Shown piece after piece: positions 1-9,569 of a stretch of 64,000 nt of DNA. Positions within the stretch are counted from its first letter, which is position 1; every line of letters starts with the position of its first letter. Below the pieces are notes generated by a model that ran no database searches, had not been told where the DNA came from, and saw only the letters and a list, made by a program, of their open reading frames with translations. The translations under genes were made by a program, and so were the position numbers. The stretch comes from Pedobacter petrophilus (GTDB lineage Bacteria; Bacteroidota; Bacteroidia; Sphingobacteriales; Sphingobacteriaceae), in NCBI RefSeq assembly GCF_009674725.1, contig NZ_WKKH01000005.1:154033-218032 (forward strand), given 5' to 3'.

Positions 1-649
1 GCAACCTGTTCTCACCTAAAGTTAATGCTTTAAAGCCTTTATTCAAAGCTAATTCAACTTCTTCTGGTGTGAAATCACCTTCGGGACCAATAAGGATTAA
101 ATATTTTTGATGGGGAATAACCAGATCAGAGATAAACTTCTTTTCAGCATAATCAATACAATGGGCAATTAATTGCTCACCGTCAAATGGTTGTTTTAAA
201 AAATCGCTAAACGAAGTCGCCTCATTTAGCTTCGGATGATAGGCTTTGATTGATTGTTTTACGGCTGATGTAATTACTTTATTTAAGCGGTCATCTTTAA
301 CTACTCTTCGCTCTGAGCGGTCAGTAATAATCGGCGTAACTTCATCAATACCTAATTCCGTGGCTTTTTCTAAAAACCATTCTAACCTGTCGATGTTTTT
401 AGTTGGGGCCACAGCAATGTGCAAATAGTGATTTCGCTTCTGGAATTCGTGCTCTACATTCAGAATAGATAAGACAACTTTTTTAGGCTGATCAGCAATA
501 ATTTCTGCAGTATAGAAACCACCAACACCATCAACCAGGTTAACAATAGTGCCTTTTGAAAGGCGAAGAACACGAACACAGTGTTTGCTTTCTTCTTCGT
601 TTAAGGTGTAAGTGTTTTGGGTAATATCAGGCGTATAAAAAATATGCAT
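1..649 (-). CDS. rsmE: 16S rRNA (uracil1498-N3)-methyltransferase RsmE, 3' end cut by window edge
   Basis: Reading leftward from ATG at 649, the frame stays open to base 1, giving about 216 residues that begin MHIFYTPDI. Near the visible end are the SPOUT-class motifs GPEGDF and LGENRL that bind S-adenosylmethionine through the trefoil knot. These are hallmarks of RsmE, which methylates U1498 of 16S rRNA in the assembled 30S subunit. The usual length is about 235-245 residues, so only the last 20 or so are missing. The next gene upstream on this strand ends at 659, so the two are probably co-transcribed. Confidence 0.9.
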   Translation of the reverse strand, partial: MHIFYTPDITQNTYTLNEEESKHCVRVLRLSKGTIVNLVDGVGGFYTAEIIADQPKKVVLSILNVEHEFQKRNHYLHIAVAPTKNIDRLEWFLEKATELGIDEVTPIITDRSERRVVKDDRLNKVITSAVKQSIKAYHPKLNEATSFSDFLKQPFDGEQLIAHCIDYAEKKFISDLVIPHQKYLILIGPEGDFTPEEVELALNKGFKALTLGENRL

Positions 650-658
650 GCGTTGAAA

Positions 659-2086
659 TTAGTGATTATCAACCATATCTTCTTCGTTAATAACCAATTC
701 TAACTTGATGGTTTCAATGTTCTTTTCGGTCTTTTTCAGGATTGTGAATAGGTAACCATAAGATTCATTGCTTTCTCCAACTTCCGGAATGCGTTCAAAC
801 ACATGCGATACTAAACCACCAATGGTATCAAAATCCTCATCCTCTGGCAAATCATGTGGCAAATGCTCATTAACATCATAAACTGTTGCAAAGGCATTTA
901 CGATAAACTCATTATCAGATACTTTTTCAACCAATGGCTTCTCTTCATCATATTCGTCCTGAATTTCGCCCACTAATTCTTCTACAATATCTTCTAACGT
1001 CACCATTCCTGCCGTTCCGCCGAACTCATCCAATACAATTGAGATTTGAATGCGGTTGCTTTGCAGTTCGCTCATCAAATCATTAATTTTTTTAGTTTCT
1101 GTAACGAAGTATGGCTTGCGGATAATATCGTTTAATGTCCAGTGTTGATTTCCTGCTGCCACTAGCGGAAGAATATCCTTCGCGTGAATGATCCCAACGA
1201 TTTTGTCCATGATTTCATCATAAACCGGCAAACGGGAATATCCTTCTTTGATAATCCGGTCTATTACTTCCTCCTTTGGAGATGTTAATTCAATACCAGA
1301 AATTTTCGTTCTGGGCACCATGATATTTTTAACTACACGTTCATTAAAATCGAATACGTTTTTAATCAATTCATGCTCATTATTATCAAGGGCACCGCTC
1401 TCTTTACCTTGCTCCAATAAATACTGTAACTCTTCAGTACTGTGAAGCGATTCATGACCAGCAGAGGTATCGATGCCAAATGGCTTTAAAATTATTGCGG
1501 CAAGGCTATTTAATGTCCAGATGAATGGCCTGAAAACCACATAAAAGATCTGTAAAGGCACAGAAATGAATAATGTGGTAGCCACCGGACGTTGAATAGC
1601 GAAAGATTTTGGAGCTAACTCACCAAATACAATATGCATGACCGTAATGAGCGAAAATGCTACTATTGTTGATGCGGTATGGATGGTAGCATCACTCAGG
1701 CCCCAATGCAGGCTATCAAAAAGATTTTTAAAGATGGTATGCATAACGCCTTCACCAACCCAACCTAAGCCTAGCGATGCAAGCGTTATACCTAACTGTG
1801 TGGCGGCCAGATAACCATCCAGATTATGGATAATTGTTTTGGCCATTTTACCCACTCTACTGCCTGTTTTTGCTTTGATTTCAATTTGAGATGCCCGAAC
1901 TTTAACAATGGCAAATTCTGCCGCAACGAAAAATCCATTCAACAATACCAGAAATAAGGCAAAAAATAACCGCCATCCAACTGAAGCTGTATCAGTCTCC
2001 GCTAAGGCAACCATCGCCAGATCTGATGATGGAAGGATTGCGCTTAATTTAAAATTTAAAAACAAGCAAACCGTGGGTAAATCCAT
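659..2086 (-). CDS. CorC/HlyC-type DUF21-CBS membrane protein
   Basis: This 475-residue protein has the order typical of the hemolysin/CorC family. A DUF21 membrane region with several hydrophobic helices spans about residues 35-220, followed by a paired CBS domain (about 240-360) and a C-terminal CorC_HlyC transporter-associated domain with the DEFGGTAG motif. Such proteins are inner-membrane proteins linked to Mg/Co homeostasis; the hemolysin name is historical. The ATG overlaps the stop of the pyrophosphatase gene (TAATG), implying translational coupling. It could be called a GldE relative, but its N-terminus does not look like GldE and I would not use that name. Confidence 0.85.
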   Translation of the reverse strand: MDLPTVCLFLNFKLSAILPSSDLAMVALAETDTASVGWRLFFALFLVLLNGFFVAAEFAIVKVRASQIEIKAKTGSRVGKMAKTIIHNLDGYLAATQLGITLASLGLGWVGEGVMHTIFKNLFDSLHWGLSDATIHTASTIVAFSLITVMHIVFGELAPKSFAIQRPVATTLFISVPLQIFYVVFRPFIWTLNSLAAIILKPFGIDTSAGHESLHSTEELQYLLEQGKESGALDNNEHELIKNVFDFNERVVKNIMVPRTKISGIELTSPKEEVIDRIIKEGYSRLPVYDEIMDKIVGIIHAKDILPLVAAGNQHWTLNDIIRKPYFVTETKKINDLMSELQSNRIQISIVLDEFGGTAGMVTLEDIVEELVGEIQDEYDEEKPLVEKVSDNEFIVNAFATVYDVNEHLPHDLPEDEDFDTIGGLVSHVFERIPEVGESNESYGYLFTILKKTEKNIETIKLELVINEEDMVDNH

Positions 2087-2637
2087 TAAGCTAATTCTCT
2101 AAATGTTGTGTTATAAAGTTCCATGCTCTCTTTAATTACTTTATGAGCATAGCGAACACCCAACAAATGTTCGATAGTTACGTTCTTATCTTCTAAAGCT
2201 TTATAATCCTGGAAGAAACGCACAATTTCTTTCATTTGGTGAGGAGGCAATTCATCTAAATCGTTAATATAATTAACAGACATATCGTGAGCTGCTACTG
2301 CAATAATTTTATCGTCTTGCTCACCATTGTCTACCATATGCATCACACCAACAACTTTAGCTTCAATTAAAGTCATGGGATAAACATCTACCGAACAAAG
2401 CACCAAAATATCTAATGGATCTTTATCATCACAATAAGTTTGAGGAATAAAGCCATAATTAGCAGGATACATTACTGATGAAAAAAGAACCCTGTCTAAT
2501 TTAATTAAACCAGATTCTTTATCTATCTCGTATTTTGCTTTTGAGCCTTTTGGAATTTCAATAATTGCATTTACAATTTCCGGTACGTTTTTACCTGGTG
2601 ATACGCTATGCCAAGCGTGAGTTTCTTCTTTTGCCAT
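2086..2637 (-). CDS. ppa: Inorganic pyrophosphatase (family I)
   Basis: The 183-residue protein is a soluble family I pyrophosphatase that hydrolyses PPi to phosphate and drives biosynthetic reactions forward. The acidic metal-binding signature DDKDPLDIL is at about residues 68-76, with the upstream [12 protein letters not shown] substrate-binding segment. Length fits the bacterial enzyme. Its stop overlaps the start of the CBS membrane protein by one base, and the DedA gene ends at 3295 just upstream, with only one base between the DedA stop and this ATG, so the three form a tight operon. Confidence 0.95.
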   Translation of the reverse strand: MAKEETHAWHSVSPGKNVPEIVNAIIEIPKGSKAKYEIDKESGLIKLDRVLFSSVMYPANYGFIPQTYCDDKDPLDILVLCSVDVYPMTLIEAKVVGVMHMVDNGEQDDKIIAVAAHDMSVNYINDLDELPPHQMKEIVRFFQDYKALEDKNVTIEHLLGVRYAHKVIKESMELYNTTFRELA

Positions 2638-2638
2638 T

Positions 2639-3295
2639 TTAATTTAAATCTGTCTTTTCCTCGTCAGAACTTGTTACTTTACTTTTTACAAATGTAATCA
2701 ATAAAGGGATAGTTGTAATAAAGATAAATCCAATAATAATATATAATAAGTAATCGTTAATTTCTTTTTCAAACCTCTTTCCTAAGAAATACCCTAATAA
2801 CGTCAGGGAACAAATCCACAATACACCGCCAACCACGTTATAAAGTGCAAATCGTTTAAAGTCTAATCTAACCACACCAGCAAAAATCGGTGCAAAAGTT
2901 CTAACGATGGGTACAAACCTACCCATAATTAGTGCGAAAGCGCCTTGTTTGTTATAATATCGTTCTGCTGCCTTAAGATATTTCTTTTTAAAAAAGAAAC
3001 TGTCTTTTCTGGTGTACAGCACCGGACCAGTTTTTCGTCCAAACCAATAACCGGTAAAATTACCGGAGATTGCCGCAACACAGAGACCAGCCAGAAGCAA
3101 TGCAATATTTACATCTAACTTTCCTGTGGCAACAAACATGCCAGCAAGAAACAACAAATAATCGCCAGGGAGAAAGAAACCGAAGAATAAACCGGTTTCT
3201 GCATAAATTACAAATACAACAAGATAGAAACCGCCTTCCCTCAATAATTTCTCGGGATCAATCAGGTGATGCAGGTTATTCCAAAAATCGTGCAT
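2639..3295 (-). CDS. DedA/VTT family membrane protein
   Basis: The 218-residue polytopic protein has the DedA pattern. An N-terminal segment [16 protein letters not shown] precedes a central [12 protein letters not shown] motif (about residues 123-134) with the conserved arginines, and hydrophobic helices follow to the C-terminus. DedA proteins are thought to act as lipid scramblases or transporters at the inner membrane. The stop lies right next to the pyrophosphatase start. The gene begins 47 bases downstream of the nuoN stop, so it could be read through from the complex I operon. Confidence 0.88.
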   Translation of the reverse strand: MHDFWNNLHHLIDPEKLLREGGFYLVVFVIYAETGLFFGFFLPGDYLLFLAGMFVATGKLDVNIALLLAGLCVAAISGNFTGYWFGRKTGPVLYTRKDSFFFKKKYLKAAERYYNKQGAFALIMGRFVPIVRTFAPIFAGVVRLDFKRFALYNVVGGVLWICSLTLLGYFLGKRFEKEINDYLLYIIIGFIFITTIPLLITFVKSKVTSSDEEKTDLN

Positions 3296-3342
3296 ATTGA
3301 ATTATTCGTAAAACTACAAATAATTATCTAACAACTGTATAC

Positions 3343-4716
3343 CTATATTAGGTTTAAAATAATTGCAGGATAAATACCCAAAATAAGAGTAATCGCCACA
3401 GAAACTAATAAAACCACCTTATACTGGCCCGGTGTAGAAAGTTCAATCTCTGCACCATCTTTGAACCACATTGCTACGATCACTTTGAAATAGTAATAAA
3501 AACCTACCAAAGCATTTAAGATTGCAAAAGCGACCAATAAGGTTTGGTACTCTCCCATCACGTTCAGGAACATCAGGTATTTACCAATGAAACCAGCAGT
3601 TAATGGAATACCAGCTAACGATAACATAGCCACTGTAAGAGAAAGTGCTACCAGCGGATTTTTCTTACCTAAACCATTGAAACTTTCGAAGCTATCGCTT
3701 CCTGTTTTTTGTTTTACCAGGATCAGTACTGCAAAAGCAATAATAGAGGCGAAAGTATAAGCTGCTGCATAAACGAGCACATTGTTTTCAGATTTCGCAC
3801 TTAAAACGATCAGCGAGAATAACAAATAACCTGCATGAGATATACTTGAATAGGCTAACATCCGCTTAAAGTTCTTTTGGAACAAGGCGGTAACATTACC
3901 GATAAATAAAGTTAAGCAAACAATAACCATCAGTGGCACAACCCAGAAATCGTGAAGCGGCGCAAATGAACCCGCAAATAATCTTAAGAAAGCCGCAAAG
4001 CCAGCTGTTTTTACAACGGTACTCATGAAGGTAGTAATCAGCGTTGGTGAACCTTCGTATACATCCGGTGTCCAGAAATGGAACGGTGCTGCGCCAACTT
4101 TAAAGCATAAACCTATCATCATTAGGATTACACCCGGGTAAAAGATCGGTGAAATTGCTTTGCTGTTATCTACCAGGTAAGCCTGAATTTTGTCCAGGTC
4201 GAAAGATCCGGTAGCACCATAAATTAAAGTAATGCCAAACAATAAGAAACCAGTTGAGAAGGCACCCATTAAAAAGTATTTCAATGATGCTTCGTTCGAG
4301 GCAAAATCTCTTTTACGAATACCAGCAAGAATATATAAACTTACTGACATAATCTCCAGTCCAACAAAAAGCATCGCCATATTTTTATACGATACCATCA
4401 TAATCATCCCTGCGAGGGCAAAAAGGATTAGGGTAAAATATTCGGCTACGTTATCGCTTTTAGCGTGAAAATAGTTTTGGGTAAGCAGAAAGATCAAAAG
4501 TGTACCAATTATACAGATCCCAGAAAATGCCAATGCAAAATTATCCGTCTGCATCATGCCAAAATGAACAGCATTACCGTTCCAGGCACCTATAGTGAAA
4601 CCCAAAGCAGTAAGTAACCCAACAACGGTAAGCGGCAATAATGCTTTTTTGGCTTTAAACAAACCTGCGTAAAGTACAATAAAAGCGGTTATACTAATGG
4701 TTATGATAATATTCAT
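3343..4716 (-). CDS. nuoN: NADH-quinone oxidoreductase subunit N
   Basis: This 457-residue protein is one of the three antiporter-like membrane subunits of complex I. It is highly hydrophobic with about 14 predicted helices. It shows the proton-translocating Mrp-like core, including the conserved Lys region KVGAAPFHFWTPDVYEG near residues 205-222. It sits last in the nuo operon, three bases after nuoM. Position and sequence make the assignment firm. Confidence 0.95.
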   Translation of the reverse strand: MNIIITISITAFIVLYAGLFKAKKALLPLTVVGLLTALGFTIGAWNGNAVHFGMMQTDNFALAFSGICIIGTLLIFLLTQNYFHAKSDNVAEYFTLILFALAGMIMMVSYKNMAMLFVGLEIMSVSLYILAGIRKRDFASNEASLKYFLMGAFSTGFLLFGITLIYGATGSFDLDKIQAYLVDNSKAISPIFYPGVILMMIGLCFKVGAAPFHFWTPDVYEGSPTLITTFMSTVVKTAGFAAFLRLFAGSFAPLHDFWVVPLMVIVCLTLFIGNVTALFQKNFKRMLAYSSISHAGYLLFSLIVLSAKSENNVLVYAAAYTFASIIAFAVLILVKQKTGSDSFESFNGLGKKNPLVALSLTVAMLSLAGIPLTAGFIGKYLMFLNVMGEYQTLLVAFAILNALVGFYYYFKVIVAMWFKDGAEIELSTPGQYKVVLLVSVAITLILGIYPAIILNLI

Positions 4717-4719
4717 TGC

Positions 4720-6183
4720 TTATTTTACTGATGTTAATTTTTGATTTACCTGTTCTAATAAATGTTGTACAGATGCCTCTGTGATGTGCAATAACGGCTT
4801 CGGATAAACACCCAAAATGATAATTAAGGCACAAATGATATAAAGTACTAATTTTTCAGTCCCCTGAATATCTTTAAAGTTAATGGTTAACGTGTTAGTT
4901 TGTCCAAGCATTACATTCTGATACATGCGTAACATGTAGACAGCTCCGAAAATGATGGTTAAACCTGCAATAGCTGCAGTCCAAATACCATAATTGTAAA
5001 CCCCCATTAGCAATAAGAATTCGCCAATAAAGCCATTTGTTCCTGGTAAGGCTACGGTTCCTAAAACGATAATCAGAAAAACTATCGCCAGTTGCGGTGC
5101 TGCTTTTGCAATACCACCCAGTTCCTCTATTTTATTGGTTTTTGTTCTGGAGAAAATAATATCTAAGACGAAGAATAAACCTACTACATTAATCCCGTGA
5201 CTTAACATCTGAACCATTGCACCTTGCATCCCTTGTTGGTTTAACGCAAAGATCCCTGCTGAAATTAACCCAACATGTGCAATCGATGAATAAGCAACCA
5301 AACGTTTTGTATCCTTTTGTGTGAAAGCAATTAGTGAGGCATAAACAATTCCAATAATGGAAAGCACCATTGCTAACCCTGACCAGTCTTGAACGCCAGT
5401 TGGAACAATAGGCAACAGCCACCTGATTACGCCATAAATCCCCATCTTTAACATGATACCAGATAGCAACATCGTACCCTGCGTAGGAGCGGTAGTATAG
5501 GTATCTGGCTGCCAGGTATGGAAAGGAAAAATCGGCATCTTAATGGCAAAAGCAATGAAGAAAGCCCAGAAAATCCATCCTTGTTGAGCACTATCTAAGT
5601 TTAAAGCATAAAACGCCTGTATATCAAAATTATCAGCCGGGTTTTGCAGGTACAGGTAAATAATACCCATTAACATAAATAAAGAACCTGCAATGGTATA
5701 AACAAAGAATTTCATGTTGATGCGAATCCTGTCTTTACCCCCCCAGAATGCACAGATGAAGTAAATCGGAATCAATGCAGCTTCCCATCCGATATAGAAT
5801 AAGAAAGCATCCATCGCTGTAAACACCAAAAGCAATCCGGTTTGCATAAACAATATCAAAGCGTAAAAAGCAGCCGGATTCTTATAATCATGTTTATAGC
5901 TTGATAAAATGATAATTGGAATTAACAGGTTAGTCAGCAATACCACAAGCATGCTGATTCCATCAATGCCTGCGTGGAAGCGGATGCCTAAATCGGCAAT
6001 CCATGGTAAATTTGCTTCGAACTGAGTGCTTGCATCCGGAATAAAGTTACCAGCAATGAACAAAGCCAGAACTAAAGAAGCAACCGAAATTACGGTTGAA
6101 ATTATTTTAGCCGACTTACCAGCAAAGGCTGTAATGATAGCACCTGCAAGCGGAAGAAATATAAGTAGTAAAAGTTGTTCCAT
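4720..6183 (-). CDS. nuoM: NADH-quinone oxidoreductase subunit M
   Basis: The 487-residue polytopic subunit belongs to the antiporter-like group. It has the typical FAIKMPIFPFHTWQPDTYTT segment (about residues 212-231) carrying the conserved Lys and a trans-membrane Glu in the FLFYIGWEAALIP helix. It is part of the proton-pumping arm in the inner membrane. It lies between nuoL (21-base gap) and nuoN in the usual order. Confidence 0.96.
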   Translation of the reverse strand: MEQLLLLIFLPLAGAIITAFAGKSAKIISTVISVASLVLALFIAGNFIPDASTQFEANLPWIADLGIRFHAGIDGISMLVVLLTNLLIPIIILSSYKHDYKNPAAFYALILFMQTGLLLVFTAMDAFLFYIGWEAALIPIYFICAFWGGKDRIRINMKFFVYTIAGSLFMLMGIIYLYLQNPADNFDIQAFYALNLDSAQQGWIFWAFFIAFAIKMPIFPFHTWQPDTYTTAPTQGTMLLSGIMLKMGIYGVIRWLLPIVPTGVQDWSGLAMVLSIIGIVYASLIAFTQKDTKRLVAYSSIAHVGLISAGIFALNQQGMQGAMVQMLSHGINVVGLFFVLDIIFSRTKTNKIEELGGIAKAAPQLAIVFLIIVLGTVALPGTNGFIGEFLLLMGVYNYGIWTAAIAGLTIIFGAVYMLRMYQNVMLGQTNTLTINFKDIQGTEKLVLYIICALIIILGVYPKPLLHITEASVQHLLEQVNQKLTSVK

Positions 6184-6203
6184 TATTTAATTTTGAACCC
6201 TTT

Positions 6204-8105
6204 TTATATGTATAAAAATGTATATAACAATAATGCGACGATACCAAATACCATCATAAATATATAGAAACCTACGTTTCCACTTTGCAGTAAACGAATG
6301 CCTTTACTGGCCTCGTTTGTACTCCAGCCTAATCCATTTACAATGCCATCGATGAATTTCGTATCGATAACCCGGTAGAAGAATCTTGAAAAAGCATCTA
6401 ATGGCTTGGTGATGATGAAATCGTAAATCTCATCCAAATAGAATTTATGGTATGATAACTTCGCAAGTGCAGAACGAGGCGCCTCATCGGCTACCGGAAC
6501 GCGTGCACCCTTTACGTATCTGGTGTATGCATAAAGTAAAGCAATAATAGCTGCAACTACTGATGTACCCATTAATGCATATTCCGTAGAATGACTTAAA
6601 TCTAATTCATGTTGTGCAACGCCTGCACCAGATAACCAATGCGCTAACCATTCATTGCCACCAAAAACATGAGGAAGATTGATTATTCCGCCGATTGCAG
6701 CTAAAACAGCCAAAACGATTAAGGGTGTAGTCATTGCAGCCGGCGATTCATGAACATGACTTTCTTCATGATGCGTTCCCCTGTATTTTCCTGAGAAAGT
6801 AAGGAACATCATTCTGAACATATAAAATGCGGTTAGGAATGCAGTAATTACACCAATACCCCAAAGCACAGGACTATACTGAAATGCATGTGCTAATATT
6901 TCATCTTTAGAAAAGAACCCGGAAAATGGCGGTAAACCTGCAATGGCAATGGTACCAATCATCATGGTTAAAAACGTAACCGGAAGTTTCTTTCTTAATC
7001 CACCCATGTGGCGCATATCTTGTTCGTGGTGCATGGCATGGATCACCGAGCCAGCGCCCAGGAACAGTAAGGCTTTAAAAAATGCATGTGTTAATACATG
7101 GAAGAATGAACCTGTGTATGCACCAACGCCTAAGCCCAGAAACATATATCCCAATTGAGACACTGTTGAATAAGCCAGTACTTTTTTAATGTCTGTTTGA
7201 GTAAGTGCAATAATTGCTGCGACTAATGCGGTTGCCGCGCCAACAATTGCAATAATATGTTGTGTGAAAGGTGCAAGATCAAATAAAACGCTTGAACGGG
7301 CAATCATATAAATCCCTGCAGTTACCATGGTTGCCGCGTGGATTAATGCAGAAACAGGCGTTGGTCCGGCCATTGCATCTGGTAACCATGTAAATAGTGG
7401 CAACTGAGCCGATTTACCGCAGGCACCTATAAATAATAAAATGGTAATTAAAATTAGGGTATTATTACCCGGCAACATATTAGCTGCCTGTGGGAAGATT
7501 TTTGAGAATTCAACACTTCCGAAGAAATTGAACATCAGGAATACACCAAGTAAAAAGCCTAAATCACCAATCCTGTTCATCACAAATGCTTTTTTAGCTG
7601 CCGATGCATAAGCACTGTTGGTGTACCAGAAACCGATTAAAAGGTAAGAGCATAAACCAACGCCCTCCCAGCCGATGAACATGACGATATAATTTGAACC
7701 CAATACTAATAAGAGCATAAAGAACACAAACAGATTCAGGTAAGAGAAAAACTTGCCAAATCCTTCGTCATCGTGCATGTAGCTGGTAGAATATAAATGG
7801 ATCAGGAAACCGATTCCAGTAATAATCAAAAGCATGATTGAACTTAAGGGATCAACCAAAAATGATAAAGGGATGTGTAATGTTCCTGCGCTAATCCAAT
7901 CGAATAAAAATACTTCGTGAGATTTTTGTGTATCGCCTTGTAAACTAAAGAAAATAACTACGCTGATGATGAACGAGGCCAGGATTACGCCACTTCCGAT
8001 GATTCCAACAAGTCCTTTAGATAAAGAGTTTCTGCCTAGCCCGTTAATTACAAACCCTAAAAAAGGAAGTAAAGGAACCAACCAAATCAATTGTTCTATT
8101 GTCAT
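6204..8105 (-). CDS. nuoL: NADH-quinone oxidoreductase subunit L
   Basis: The 633-residue protein is the largest antiporter-like subunit of complex I. The core contains the GKSAQLPLFTWLPDAMAGPT segment with the essential Lys at about residues 229-248 and the GWEGVGLCSYLLIGFWY helix. The long C-terminal extension (after about residue 500) corresponds to the lateral helix that runs along the membrane arm. Gene order nuoK-L-M is canonical. Confidence 0.96.
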   Translation of the reverse strand: MTIEQLIWLVPLLPFLGFVINGLGRNSLSKGLVGIIGSGVILASFIISVVIFFSLQGDTQKSHEVFLFDWISAGTLHIPLSFLVDPLSSIMLLIITGIGFLIHLYSTSYMHDDEGFGKFFSYLNLFVFFMLLLVLGSNYIVMFIGWEGVGLCSYLLIGFWYTNSAYASAAKKAFVMNRIGDLGFLLGVFLMFNFFGSVEFSKIFPQAANMLPGNNTLILITILLFIGACGKSAQLPLFTWLPDAMAGPTPVSALIHAATMVTAGIYMIARSSVLFDLAPFTQHIIAIVGAATALVAAIIALTQTDIKKVLAYSTVSQLGYMFLGLGVGAYTGSFFHVLTHAFFKALLFLGAGSVIHAMHHEQDMRHMGGLRKKLPVTFLTMMIGTIAIAGLPPFSGFFSKDEILAHAFQYSPVLWGIGVITAFLTAFYMFRMMFLTFSGKYRGTHHEESHVHESPAAMTTPLIVLAVLAAIGGIINLPHVFGGNEWLAHWLSGAGVAQHELDLSHSTEYALMGTSVVAAIIALLYAYTRYVKGARVPVADEAPRSALAKLSYHKFYLDEIYDFIITKPLDAFSRFFYRVIDTKFIDGIVNGLGWSTNEASKGIRLLQSGNVGFYIFMMVFGIVALLLYTFLYI

Positions 8106-8118
8106 TCTTAATATATAT

Positions 8119-8448
8119 TTACCACTTAAGGCGATTTAAAACATTAATATCTATCGATTTCGTATTTCTGTAAACCATTACAATAATTGCCAAACCAACT
8201 GCAACTTCTGCAGCCGCAAGTGCCATAATGAAGAATACGAAAACCTGTCCGGATGGGTCGTTGCTATGAACCGAAAACGCAGTTAAAAGCAAGTTTACTG
8301 CGTTTAACATCAGCTCTACCGACATAAAGATTACGATTGCATTTCTGCGGGTTAACACGCCTATTACACCTATTGTGAAAATAATTGCACATAAGTAGAT
8401 GTAGTGATTTAGCGGAACGCCTGCCATTTGTGTAGTTAAATTTTCCAT
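8119..8448 (-). CDS. nuoK: NADH-quinone oxidoreductase subunit K
   Basis: This 109-residue protein has three hydrophobic helices with conserved buried glutamates (MSVELMLNAVNLL and AAAEVAVGLAIIV), which are part of the proton path of complex I. Its ATG overlaps the nuoJ stop by one base. The first dozen residues form a slightly long N-terminal tail compared with the usual 100-residue family, but no better downstream start is apparent. Confidence 0.95.
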   Translation of the reverse strand: MENLTTQMAGVPLNHYIYLCAIIFTIGVIGVLTRRNAIVIFMSVELMLNAVNLLLTAFSVHSNDPSGQVFVFFIMALAAAEVAVGLAIIVMVYRNTKSIDINVLNRLKW

Positions 8449-8951
8449 TATGCCTCTACCTCATCTTTTTTAGATAACAAAACAGCTCCAACCATTGCGG
8501 CCAATAGTAACAAAGATGATAATTCAAAAGGCAATAAGAATGGTCCGAAAAGCTCTTTACCTAAGTTTTCTACCAAACCCAATCCCTGATTTTTTAAAAT
8601 TAACGGACTGTTAATGCTTGCTGCTTTAAATGAACCTACTAAAGTTACAACTAAACAACATCCTGCAATTACACCCACAATTTTAATCAATGGAGATTTT
8701 GATGGCTCTGTTTCATTGTTCAGGTTGAGGAGCATAAGTACAAATAGAAATAATACCATAATGGCCCCCATATAAACAATAAAGTTTACAACGGCTAAAA
8801 ACTGGGCATTCAATAATACATAATGTACAGTGAATGTGAAAAAGGTAAGGATTAAGTACAGTACACTGTGAATCGGATTTTTTGCAAAAATCACCATCAG
8901 TGAAAAGATGATACTTAATGTGGCTACGAAATAGAATACTTGTGTACTCAT
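8448..8951 (-). CDS. nuoJ: NADH-quinone oxidoreductase subunit J
   Basis: The 167-residue protein has five hydrophobic helices and the VNFIVYMGAIMVLFLFVLML segment, which is the NuoJ helix containing the pi-bulge that gates the quinone-coupled proton path. A 112-base spacer with a long inverted repeat separates it from nuoI, unlike the tight joins elsewhere in the operon. The stop overlaps the nuoK start (TAATG). Confidence 0.95.
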   Translation of the reverse strand: MSTQVFYFVATLSIIFSLMVIFAKNPIHSVLYLILTFFTFTVHYVLLNAQFLAVVNFIVYMGAIMVLFLFVLMLLNLNNETEPSKSPLIKIVGVIAGCCLVVTLVGSFKAASINSPLILKNQGLGLVENLGKELFGPFLLPFELSSLLLLAAMVGAVLLSKKDEVEA

Positions 8952-8974
8952 TAATTTGTTATTTTTATACTCCT

Positions 8975-9051
8975 CGTCATTGCGAGGTACGAAGCAATCT
9001 TATTAGTTTTACGTCTATCGCATTAGGATTGCTTCGTTCCTCGCAATGACG
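8975..9051. repeat. REP-like inverted repeat between nuoI and nuoJ
   Basis: Two arms of 26 bases (8975-9000 and 9026-9051) are inverted copies with two mismatches, separated by 25 bases. The outer core reads CGTCATTGCGAGG. From memory, repeats with this core recur in intergenic regions of many bacteria. In RNA it would form a long stem inside the nuo transcript. A 15-base piece of the same core occurs again at 11653-11667. Confidence 0.85.
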
Positions 9052-9063
9052 GACTGGGTTTAA

Positions 9064-9567
9064 TTATTTTTTCATCTCCAATGGCGCCTCTACCAACTTA
9101 TCTTTCCCGTAAATAAAATCTTTACGTAAATAATCAGCAGGTACAATTGGGCCGTCCAGGTAAATAGCCTCTTTTGGACAAGCTTCTTCACATAATCCAC
9201 AGAAAATGCAACGCAACATGTTGATTTCATAAGTTGCAGCATATTTTTCTTCACGGTATAAATGCTTCTCATCATTTTTCCGTTCTGCAGCAATCATGGT
9301 AATTGCTTCAGCCGGGCAAGATAATGCACAAAGACCACAAGCGGTACAACGCTCTTTTCCGTTCTCATCACGTTTAAGGGAGTGCATACCTCTGAAGTTA
9401 GCAGAAAACTCACGTTCTACTTCCGGATATCTTACCGTAGCCTCTTTTTTGAATAAGTGACTAATGGTAATGCCCATACCTTTTGCAATTGCAGGCAGGT
9501 ACATCCGCTCCATAAAGCTTAAGGGCTTTTGCTCCAGTACTTTTTTCTTGTTACTTAATGATTCCAT
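9064..9567 (-). CDS. nuoI: NADH-quinone oxidoreductase subunit I (2x[4Fe-4S] ferredoxin-type)
   Basis: The 167-residue protein carries two CxxCxxCxxxCP clusters (CTACGLCALSCP near residue 77 and CIFCGLCEEACP near 121) that bind iron-sulfur clusters N6a and N6b in the peripheral arm of complex I. I start it at ATG 9567, two bases after the nuoH stop. The longer open frame to 9702 lies entirely inside nuoH and lacks family similarity. Confidence 0.95.
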   Translation of the reverse strand: MESLSNKKKVLEQKPLSFMERMYLPAIAKGMGITISHLFKKEATVRYPEVEREFSANFRGMHSLKRDENGKERCTACGLCALSCPAEAITMIAAERKNDEKHLYREEKYAATYEINMLRCIFCGLCEEACPKEAIYLDGPIVPADYLRKDFIYGKDKLVEAPLEMKK

Positions 9568-9569
9568 AA

